A DNA stretch of 64,000 nucleotides, from contig NC_081553.1 of the NCBI RefSeq assembly GCF_963082655.1, forward strand, positions 19,963,237-20,027,236, given 5' to 3'. Below, piece by piece: positions 55,352-64,000 of the stretch (its first letter is position 1; the number at the start of each line of letters is the position of its first letter). The DNA comes from Stomoxys calcitrans (taxonomy: Eukaryota > Arthropoda > Insecta > Diptera > Muscidae). Made by a program: the position numbers and the translations under genes. The notes below the pieces were generated by a model. That model was not told where the DNA came from, made no database searches, and saw only the letters and a list, made by a program, of their open reading frames with translations.

Positions 55352-57063
55352 ACAAGTAAAAAGGCATTAAGTTCGGCCGGGTCGAACTTTGTATACCCAC
55401 TACCTCGGGTATATAGGTAAACCCCCTTTCGTCACAATCCGGTGAAAATTGTATAACTTATGAACCCAAATTCGGAACGGACATTAAGTGGTCTAATAAA
55501 TATAAGTCACTGTTGAATTTTGTATTTAAAATTTCAACAAAATCGAGTAATAAATAAAGATTTTATGAGCTACAGACGGTTAATCGGAACATCGGTCCAT
55601 AAGACAGCTATATCTAAATACAGTCCCATATTTACCATATTTGGGTCGGATGGCAGGTGGCCTAAAACTACTTACTGTTTCAAATTTCAGCGAAATCGGG
55701 TAAAAAATAAAGCTTTTATTCGCTTCAGACTCTTTATCGGGAGATCGGTCTGTATGAAAGCTATATCTAAATATAGTCCTATCCGAACTATATTTGTGAC
55801 GGATGTCGGGAGACCTTAAGCTACCCACTGTTTTAAATTTCAGCGAAATCAGGTCATTAATAGAGCTTTTATGGGCTTCAGACCCTTTATCGGCAGATCG
55901 GTTTATATGGCAGCTATATCTAAATATAGTTCGATTTGAACCATATTTGGGTCCTATGTTAGGAGGCGTAAAACTACTCACAGCTTCAAATTTCAGCGAA
56001 ATCGGGTAATAAATAAAGTTTTTATGGGCTTCAGATCCTTATACGGCAGATCGGTCTATATGGCAGCTATATCTAAATATAGTTCGATTTGAACCATATT
56101 TGGGTCCTATATTAGGAGGCGTAAAACTACTCACAGCTTCAAATTTCAACGAAATCGGGTCATTAATAGAGCTTTTATTGGCTTCAGACCCTTTATCGGC
56201 AGATCGGTTTATATGGCAGCTATATCTAAATATAGTTCGATTTGAACCATATTTGGGTCCTATTTTAGAAGGCATAAAACTACTTACAGCTTCAAATTTC
56301 AGCGAAATCGGGTAATAAATAAAGTTTTTATGGGCTTCAAATCCTTAATCGGTAGATCGGTCTATATGGCAGCTATATCTAAATATAGTCCGATCTAAAC
56401 CATATTTGTGTCCTATATTGGGAAGCGTAAAACTACTCATCGTTTAAAATTTCAGCGAAATCGGTTAAAAAATAATGCTTTTATGGGCTTCAGACCCTTT
56501 ATTTGGAGATCGGTCTATATGCAGCTATATCTAAATATAGTCCGATCTGAACCATATTTAGGTCAGATGTCGGGAGAATTAAAATAACCAACTGTTTCAA
56601 ATTTCAGCAAAATCGGATAATAAATAAATCTTTTATGGGCTTTAAAGCCTTTATCTGCAGATCGGTATATATGGCAGCCATATCTAAATATAGTGCGATA
56701 TGGACTATACTTGGGTCAGATGTCGGGAGGCCTAAAACTACTTACTGTGTCGAATTTCAGCGAAATCAGATGAAAATTAAAGCATTTATGGGCTTAAGAC
56801 CCTTTATCGGCAGATCGGTCTATATAGCAGCTATATCCGAATATGCTCCGATTTGGCCCGTTCAACAATTTAACCAGCGTACATTAAAAAGACGTATCTG
56901 TGCCAAATTTCAGCTCAATATCTCAATTTTTGAGGGCTGTAGAGTGATTACAACAGACGGACGGACAGACACGTTAAATCGTCTTAGAATTTTAAGACGA
57001 TCCGAAGTATATATATTTTGTATGGTCGGAAATTGATATTTCGATATGTTGCAAACAGAATGT
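55352..57063 (+). repeat. HINE type C, about nine 153 bp units
   Basis: AAACAAGTAAAAAGGCATT, the palindrome TTCGGCCGGGTCGAA and TACCCACTACCTCGGGTATA. CTATATCTAAATA recurs at 55608, 55761, 55914, 56067, 56220 and 56373, exactly 153 bp apart. The tail has ACAGACGGACGGACAGACAC and ATCCGAAGTATATATATTTT but stops at CAAACAGAATG, before the hairpin. Confidence 0.85.
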
Positions 57064-57094
57064 TCACATCCGCTAAATCATATAGGTTCTCAAA

Positions 57095-57235
57095 GAAATG
57101 AAAACCTAAAGTGGAACTCTTTCTAACTGCTAGTGCGGGACACACACACACAGAAGGTGTTCTATAGGCTCTTCTTCTTCGATGTCCTCACAGCCTCTGC
57201 ATAAGTCGTTGCTAGCAACCTTCTGTCTGTCAGTG
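57095..57235 (-). pseudogene. LINE C-terminal fragment
   Basis: On the minus strand it reads SNDLCRGCEDIEEEEPIEHL, a Cys/His-type C-terminal motif shared with 59385-59470 (NDFCRSCGGVEEE). It is wedged between two HINE copies. Confidence 0.6.
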
Positions 57236-57236
57236 G

Positions 57237-57665
57237 ACTACATTTGGCACAATTGTTGGAAGTGATACCAAAACTCCACGTGCTAAATTTCTGCCAAATC
57301 GCATAAGAGCTCAAGAAGTCTGGTGGAGAGATCGGTTTATATTTGGCAGCTATATCAGGTTATGAACCGATTTAAAGTGATTCCAAAACACCATGTGCAA
57401 AATTTCAGCCAAATTGGATAAGAATTGCGCCCTCTAGATGCTCAAGAAATCAAGACCCAAGAACGGTTTATATGGCAGCTATGTCAAAACATGGACCGAT
57501 TTGGTCCACTTATAATCCCCACCGACTTACATATATAGGAAGTATTTTCGCAAAATTTCAAGCGCCTAGCTTTACTCCTTCGAAAGAAAAACGTATATTT
57601 CGATGTATTACAAAGGGAATGACGAAATTAGTATACCCCCATCCTATGGTGGAGAGTATAAAAAA
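57237..57665 (+). repeat. HINE type A 3' part
   Basis: Core GGTTTATATGGCAGCTATGT and the hairpin end CCCCATCCTATGGTGGAGAG; the GTCY tract is deleted. A minus-strand copy starts 43 bp later. Confidence 0.7.
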
Positions 57666-57707
57666 TAAAACTGCCTTTAAGGAAAGCAGGTGAGCGAAGG
57701 TTTTGTT

Positions 57708-58957
57708 TTTATACCTACCATCATAGGATGAGAGGTATACTAATCTAGTCATTCCGTTTGTAAAACCTCGAAATATTTGTCGAAGACCCCATAAAGTATG
57801 TATATTCTTGATCACCTCGACGTTCGGAGTCGATCTAGCCATGTCCGTCCGTCCGTCCGCCTGTCAAAATCACGATAGCGGTCGAACGCGTAAAGCTAGC
57901 CGCTTTAAATTTTGCACAGACACATAAAATTCATGTAGGTCGTTGGATATTGCAAATGGGTCATATCGGTTTTGATTTAAATATGGCTCCCATATACATA
58001 TGAATGGATCTCACGATTTGATTTCTTGAGTCCTTACAAGCCGCAATTTTTGCCCGATTTGGCTGAAATTTTGCACATAGTGTTCTGACTTTCAACAACT
58101 GTGCCAACAACGGGTTAAATCGGTCTATAACCTGATAGAGCTCGCATATGAACCGATCTCACGATTTGACTTCTTGAGTCCTTACAAGTCGCAATTTTTT
58201 TCCGATTTGACTGGATTTTTATCCGATTTGGTTGAAATTTTGCACACAGTGTTCTGTTATGACTTCCAACAACTGGTCCAAGTACGGTCTATATCGGTCT
58301 GTATCCTGATATAGCTCCCATATAAACCAATCTCTCGATTTGACTTCTTGAGCCCTTACAAACCGCAATTTTTGTTCGATTTGAATGAAATTTTGCATGT
58401 GGTGTCCCGTTATGACTTACAACAACTGTGTCAAGTACGGTCCGAATCGGTCTTTAACCTGTTATAGCTCCCATATAAACTGATATCCTGATATAATTTC
58501 CTGAGCAAGCCGCAATTTTTGTCCGATTTGACTGAAATTGAAGATGTAGTGTTTTGTTATGACTTTCAACAACTGTGATAAGTACAGTCCATATCGGACT
58601 ATATATTGCTCCCATATAAACCGATCTCCCGATTTGACTTCTTGAGCCCCTGGCAGCCGCAATTTTTGTCCGATTTGGCTGAAATTTTGCATGTGATGTT
58701 TTGTTACAACTTCCAACTGTACTAAATACGGTCTAAATCAGTCTATGACCTGATATAGCTCCCATATAAACCAGTCTCTCGATTATCCTTGTTCGGTTCC
58801 TAGAAGCTTTATTTTTTTTTGTCTGGTTTGACAGAAGTTTGGTATGTAGAGTAAAAATATGCCCTTCAACTAAATGTATTTTGTATACATTTTTAGAATC
58901 CATGTGGGGGGGTTCCCAAGATTCGGCCCGACCGAACTTAGCACTCTTTTACTTGTT
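57708..58957 (-). repeat. HINE type A, near complete
   Basis: Hairpin TATACCTACCATCATAGGAT, TATGTATATTCTTGATCACC, CGATCTAGCCATGTCCGTCC and about six core units with GATATAGCTCCCATATAAAC. The right end is TTCCCAAGATTCGGCCCGAC, CGAACTTAGC and TTTTACTTGTTTTTTTT. Confidence 0.85.
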
Positions 58958-59214
58958 TTTTTTCACAAGAACATTCAACACGTAGTAGATAGTTATTGAC
59001 GGAAGCTACGATAGTGTTATCCACTACGCGGTTGATGATCTGCGTCTATTTCCAGCGGCAGATCTAGAGAGCCTGGGAGTAAGCTGTTAGGATACCTGGT
59101 TCGAGTCCTAAAAACAAAACCGCACATACTTTATGTAAGCATGCCTATAATTTGCCTAGGCCATCGGACTTTTCTGCTTAGCCAATACGCACATTGAGGG
59201 CCTGGAATAATAAA

Positions 59215-59692
59215 AGGCCCATCGCTCTAAGTTTTACGGAGAGGCTTGGTGCAAATGATCCTAAATCTAGACTTCAAGAGGTCTTCCGCTTTGCTGGTGT
59301 TGGCTAAACAGATATCTCAGTCCCTGGGTCTAACATGGTCACAGATCACAGTCTTAAAAGAAAGTATGTTCACAGACTGAATGTTACAAATAACGACTTT
59401 TGCAGAAGCTGTGGAGGCGTCGAGGAAGAGTAAACGATAGAACATCTACTGTCTGTGTGTCCTTCACTGCCTGTCCGAAGGAGTTCCGCCATAGGTTCTC
59501 CTTTTTTTTTTTGAGAACTTTTCTGATTAAGCGGATGTGGACATTTGAAGGTTGTTGAAATTTTTGAAGCGATCTGGATGGTTCAACGTTAGGAACCAGA
59601 AGGCGTCTTCCTTCCCTTCTGTTCCTGTGGTATCACCATTGACGAAAACATCCAAGTGAATCTGATTGCCACTTTAACCTAACCTAACCTAA
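59215..59692 (+). pseudogene. LINE 3' end with CCTAA tail
   Basis: NDFCRSCGGVEEE at about 59396 and IEHLLSVCPSLP at about 59440 form a decayed C-terminal zinc-like motif with an in-frame stop between them. The 3' UTR includes GTTCCTGTGGTATCACCATT and ends TTTAACCTAACCTAACCTAA. Upstream, at 59098-59108, GGTTCGAGTCC resembles a polymerase III B box, but no matching A box lies at a usual distance. Confidence 0.7.
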
Positions 59693-60649
59693 GAAACGTT
59701 TCATTACCTAAAACTCAAGTGACTTGCTCCAAGTTTCTCTTCAATATCAAAGTGTGTGTGTTTTAACATTTCATTACTCTGCCTAACTGAGTTTTGCCAT
59801 GGGAAAATTATCAATTTAATAAGAATCTTACGTGGGCAACAAAATTGATAATTGCATTTTGCCCTAAGGCTCTAATGGGTTGGATTATTAATTAAAGGGG
59901 ACTAGCTGTGGCAAGAGTTTGCCGCTTAATAACCAAAAATAAAAAGAAAACAGGGGAAATGGTCTCGGTAAATCTTATAGGCCAATGTATGTATGCATCA
60001 TAAGTACTGACATACATGCCAACCAGCACATACATCAAAAAATGAGTATATGCCACAAAACATAGTTGTAAAACATGACTTAATGGATTAATGGCTGGCC
60101 GCCAACTGTTTTTCAAAAAATTTTAGAACATTAAAAAAAATATTTATGTACGCAAAGGTATGAGCATCCGTCCGTCCGTCCCTGGATAGGCAGACATCTA
60201 TTCAAGCTTAACTCACATCAGCACACACATTTGGACATGAGTCTAGCAATTTGTTTTGTGGATTCAGAAATGCCAATAAAAAAGGTTCGTTCGTAGTGGC
60301 TTCCATTGGAAAGTTCACAGAGGCTTAAAAGAACTTCTCCATGGTAATGGCAAACTCTGCTTGATATGAATTTGATTTGAAATCTCTCCAAAACTATCCA
60401 GTTTAGAAAATTAACAATTATTTCCAAAATTGTCTGCTTACATGATGGAATCATAAAAGTTTATTTTTAGTTTCTATGCTTCGAAAGTTGCTTTACTTTC
60501 ATATATTTTTGAAGAAATATAACTTTTTTATTTTTGCTATAAAAAATTTGCTTCAACAATTCGGATGGAATAAAGTGAAGTAATGACAAGTCATTATCCG
60601 ATCATTGACACATGAGATAAACATGTCTTGGTTTTAGGATATATAACGA
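59693..60649. other. Low-repeat DNA
   Basis: No gene or repeat family recognised. Short GTCC run near 60169-60181. Confidence 0.45.
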
Positions 60650-61893
60650 AATTAGCATACCCCCGGTCCGCTTTGCTACCAGTTTGGTTGGTATTGTCCA
60701 GGTCTACAAATTTCAAAAGCCATGTTTTCATAACTAACTAGCGTAGACCATAATAAACACGTATGTTGATGGTCATGAGAGAATCCGTCGTACAAAATTT
60801 CAGCCAAATCCGATAATAATTGCGACCTCTACAGGCTCAAGAAGTCAAGATCCCAGATCGGTTTATATGACAGCTTTATCAGGTTATGAACCGATTTGAA
60901 CCTTATTTGACACAGTAGTTGAAAGTAAGAATAAAATACGTCATCCTAAATTTCAGCCAAATCGGATAGGAATGGCGCCCTCTAGAAGCTCAAGAAGTCA
61001 AGTCCCCATATCTGTTTATATGAAAGCTATATCAGGTTATGGACCGATTTGAAGCAAACCTGGCACAGTTGTTGGATATCATAACAAAATACCACGCGCC
61101 AAAATTCATTCAAATCGGATAAGAATTGCGCCCTCTAGAGGCTCAAGAAGTCAAGACCCAAGATCGGTTTATATGACAGCTATATCAGGTTATGGACCGA
61201 TTCGAACCATACATGGCACAGTTGTTGGATATCATAACAAAATACTTCGTGCAAAAATTCATTCAAATCAGATAAAAATTGCGCCCTCTAGAGGCTCAAG
61301 AAGTCAGGAACCAAGATCGGTTTATATGGCAGCTATATCAGGTTATGGACCGATTTGAACCATACTTGGCACAGTTGATGGATATCATAACAAAACACGT
61401 CGTGCAAAATTTCATTCCAATCGGATAAGAATTGCGCACTCTAGAGGCTCAAGAAGTCAAGACCCAAGATCGGTTTATATGGCAGCTATGTCAAAACATG
61501 GAACGATATGGCCCATTTACAATACCAACCGACCTACAATGATAAGAAGTATTTGTGCAAAATTTCAAGCGGCTAGCTTTACTCCTTCGGAAGTTTGAGT
61601 GCTTTCGACAGACAGACGGACGGACAGACGGACAGACGGACAGACGGACGGACGGACAGACGGACGGACGGACGGACGGACAGACGGACGGACAGACGGA
61701 CGGACAGACGGACGGACAGAGGGACGGACAGACGGACGGACAGACGAACGGACAGACGGACGGACATGGCTAGATCGACATAAAATGTCACGACGATCAA
61801 GAATATATATACTTTATGGGGTCTCAGACGAATATTACGAATAGTTACAAACAGAAAATTAGTATACCCCCTATCCTATAGTGGAGGGTATAA
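60650..61893 (+). repeat. HINE type A with expanded GGAC tract
   Basis: About five core units (CAGCTATATCAGGTTATGGA, AGAATTGCGCCCTCTAGAGG, AAGTCAAGACCCAAGATCGG), then the expanded tetranucleotide tract, CATGGCTAGATCGACATAAA, AAGAATATATATACTTTATG and the hairpin end CCTATCCTATAGTGGAGGG. The palindromic end is missing; an odd CATACCCCCGGTCC piece is at the left. Confidence 0.8.
61607..61766 (+). repeat. Tetranucleotide (GAC[G/A])n tract, 160 bp
   Basis: About 40 tetramers of GACG and GACA with two interruptions (GAGGGACG near 61720 and GAACGGAC near 61746). It occupies the place of the short GTCY tract in other HINE copies. It is open in several frames on both strands only because of composition. 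Confidence 0.95.
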
Positions 61894-61914
61894 AAAAAAG
61901 ATTTCATATTACTG

Positions 61915-62660
61915 TTGAAGATTTTGACCTGTGAGATGTGAGATGTCACTGCATCTCCAAACTTTTTTGAGTTTAAGAAAGGCGCGTTGCCTCTGATCCT
62001 CCGGCGTCTGCCTCTGATCCTCCGTCCTTTGTTATGTTGCTGCCAAAAAAGGAAAAGTTTTCAACGTCTTCAATGACTCAATGTCCCTCATAGACTTGGT
62101 CATTGCTATGTTTATCCTCAGGCCTATTTTGGCGAAAGGTCGGCTCTCTTTCCATTGAAACGGACTGAAACTTCAGCATTCCTACACAGCTTCCTTATAA
62201 GTGTCACGATTATTTCAGGGATGGCATTATTCAACAGCGTGCTTCACTCGAAGTCGATGAATTAAAGGAATAAGCTTGTATTAAGTTCTGCAAACTGTTC
62301 AATGATTATGCGCAGAGGATCATATAAGTCGCCAAAATAAAATCCTGGCCGAAAACCTAACTGTTCCTTACACAACATGTGTCAAGTGCTGGCGAAATAC
62401 GCTGCATAAGGAGACTTGCCATCACTTTATTTATTGCATTTAGCAATTGAATCCCTCTCCAGTGTTCATCCTTCTTTGGGATTGTGTCCATGATCCCCTT
62501 CTTCCATTCCGTGGGGACAGCTTTTGTATCCCAGGCCTCCTTGATTATTGGGGTGATCGTTTGAGCAATGGGGTGTGCCCCATACCGCAACGGTTCAGCA
62601 GGGATATTGTCAGGGCCTGCTGATCTGCAGTTTTTAAGTGAGACTCGAAATGTCACAATT
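61915..62660 (-). pseudogene. LINE reverse transcriptase fragment, third lineage
   Basis: On the minus strand: SAGPDNIPAEPLRYG, VPTEWKKGIMDTIPKKDEHW and GIQLLNAINKVMASLLMQRI (62357-62656). Then, after a frame change, GLRINIAMTKSM (about 62100) and, after further changes, FLKLKKVWRC near 61960. The metal-binding box was not found. The palm region between 62350 and 62120 is broken. Confidence 0.75.
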
Positions 62661-62683
62661 TCTTTCTACGTGTGTGTGTGTGT

Positions 62684-62918
62684 CACCCACTAGCTGTCGG
62701 TTCTCCTTTACTTTAGGTTCTCATTTCTTTTAGAACCTGTTTGATTTAGTGGATGTGAACGTTTGCAAGTTGTTGGGCTTTTTAAAGCAAACTTGATAGT
62801 TCAACGATAAGAACTAGACGGCATCTTTCTTCTTCTGTTCCTGTGGTATCATAATGGACGAAAACGTCCAAGTGATTCTGATGGTACACTGACTCTTAAA
62901 CCTAACCTAACCTATTGT
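62684..62918 (+). repeat. LINE 3' UTR with CCTAA tail
   Basis: CGGTTCTCCTTTACTTTAGG, GATGTGAACGTTTGCAAGTT and GTTCCTGTGGTATCATAATG match 59478-59650 closely. It ends TTAAACCTAACCTAACCT. Only the 3' end is present. Confidence 0.7.
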
Positions 62919-63092
62919 ATGAATTCTAAAACGAATTCAAGTTTCCCAATATATAATGCCAAGGCATACATTTATCGCAATTTCGATCGCTTTAGCTGAA
63001 TTCGTAAGGAAATTACCAAAAATTACCATTTTCAGAACCAAATTGCACTTATTGGTACTAAAATCTACGAAAATCTATGAAAAGATAATTTA

Positions 63093-63330
63093 GTGAATGG
63101 ATGAAGAAGCTCTAGCAAAGAAGTCTTTTGAAGGCAAACACGGTGGTACACGCAAACCGGGAAGACCAAAAGCCCGATGGAATGATCAAGTTGTGGGAGA
63201 CACGTCGAAACTTGGTATCAGAGATTTTAGAATGAGCGCAGAAGATCGAGGCGCTTGGAACGCTATTCTACGTTCGGCTAGTGGAAGAAATATTCTGTCA
63301 TAGCCAATTAAAGTAAAGTAAAAAAAAAGT
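63093..63330 (+). pseudogene. RTE-like LINE 3' end fragment
   Basis: Encodes MDEEALAKKSFEGKHGG, KARWNDQVVGDTSKLGIRDF and AWNAILRSASGRNI with a stop at 63301, then the short 3' tail CATAGCCAATTAAAGTAAAG and poly-A. The same ending occurs on the minus strand at 50424-50640. Its better reading frame suggests a younger 5'-truncated copy. Confidence 0.82.
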
Positions 63331-64000
63331 GACTCATCCTAGCTTTAGTTCAATCCGTAAAGGAGATTGCAAATGGTACCAATTGTCGTACTAAACGTAC
63401 GGTTTTTTCTCGTTTCGAGAAATATTTTTCATCTGTGTTCCTTTTGGTCACTTTACCTCGCAATAGTTGTCACCAATCCTTATCACCCTAGTGATGCCAT
63501 CCATAGGGCCACGCCAGCATTTCATTGTGATTTAGCAGTTTTCGGACTATATAATTACAAAGGTTTGAAATTATGGAGAAAATACTTGATTTAGGTACCA
63601 TATAAACCGATCTCGCGATTTGATTTTTCAACCCCTGAAAGCCGCAATTATAATACAATTTGACTAAAATTTTGCTGGTGGTGTTTTTCCTGATTTCCAA
63701 AATCTGTGGGATGTATGGTCCAATTTATTTGGCTGAAATTATATGAGGACCTCTAACATATATGCAAGTGTGGCCCAAGTCGGTCCATATCCTAAAATAG
63801 CTTTCATAACAAAAAGTCGTCGAAAGAACTTAACAATGGTGGAGGTTATGTGGTGGATGATATATGGTGGAGGTGGGCTTATCGCGCTCTTAATTATATT
63901 TGTTAAAATTAAATTTGAAATAAACATTTTTTGTATATCCCCACCTTGTTTTAATCATCTCTTACCCAAATTTTGCCATTAAGTGCAATAATTTCTTTAA
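63331..64000. other. Unassigned DNA with a HINE core fragment
   Basis: 63595-63760 has CATATAAACCGATCTCGCGA and GCCGCAATTATAATACAATT, a minus-strand type A core piece. The rest shows no gene. Frames of 60-79 codons here have no recognised features. Confidence 0.45.

Noticed and set aside
59065..59108. A second tRNA-like head (GGTTCGAGTCC)
   Set aside because: The possible A box TAGAGAGCCTGG is too close, no cloverleaf was found, and there is only one copy in the window.
61579..61844. Frames encoding DRRTD, GQTDG or RLSVRLSV repeats
   Set aside because: They are composition artefacts of the GACG/GACA tract, open on both strands.

Overview
The window looks like repeat-rich genomic DNA from a higher fly, probably a calyptrate such as Stomoxys, Haematobia or Musca. 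The species is an inference. It rests on the AT-rich sequence, an insect clip-family serine protease homologue, an abundance of DINE-1/mini-me-like rolling-circle repeats and fly-type mariner relics. Only one complete protein-coding gene can be supported: an intronless, secreted serine protease homologue at 1187-2068 (minus strand). A second probable gene is represented by one signal-peptide exon ending in a strong splice donor (21521-21604, plus strand); its remaining exons were not found here.

Most of the rest is mobile DNA in nested layers. The dominant class, called HINE below (DINE-1/Helentron-associated-like), has a palindromic end built on TTCGGCCGGGCCGAA beside ACTTGTTT. It then has a core of tandem units, a (GTCY)n tract next to CATGGCTAGATCG, a block AAGAATATATATACTTTA, and a hairpin end reading GGTGGTGGGTATA. 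I call the strand plus when the hairpin end is on the right. Four diverged core types (A, B, C, D) all repeat with a period of about 153 bp. HINE copies occupy roughly 163-1021, 2680-5709, 12100-13544, 16917-19231, 31330-32975, 33911-35485, 38010-40975, 41293-41960, 43746-45760, 46389-48210, 49621-52751, 55352-58957 and 60650-61893.

Other families are a tRNA-derived SINE of about 300 bp with 13-14 bp target duplications; a mariner MITE of about 236 bp and one frameshifted relic of its DD34D transposase parent; two decayed DD41D-like Tc1/mariner relics; fragments of at least three non-LTR retrotransposon lineages; a small TIR element (family E); a foldback element; and several minisatellites. 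The most striking single object is a 2.9 kb array of the pentamer CTCTA at 24220-27116, which abuts the broken tRNA head of a SINE.

Stretches without genes at 9446-10849, 14376-16320, 20011-21275, 28181-30285, 32976-33910, 37071-38009, 48211-49620, 53881-55042 and 59693-60649 are low-repeat, AT-rich and look intronic or intergenic. No rRNA gene, true tRNA gene, CRISPR array or complete autonomous transposon was recognised.
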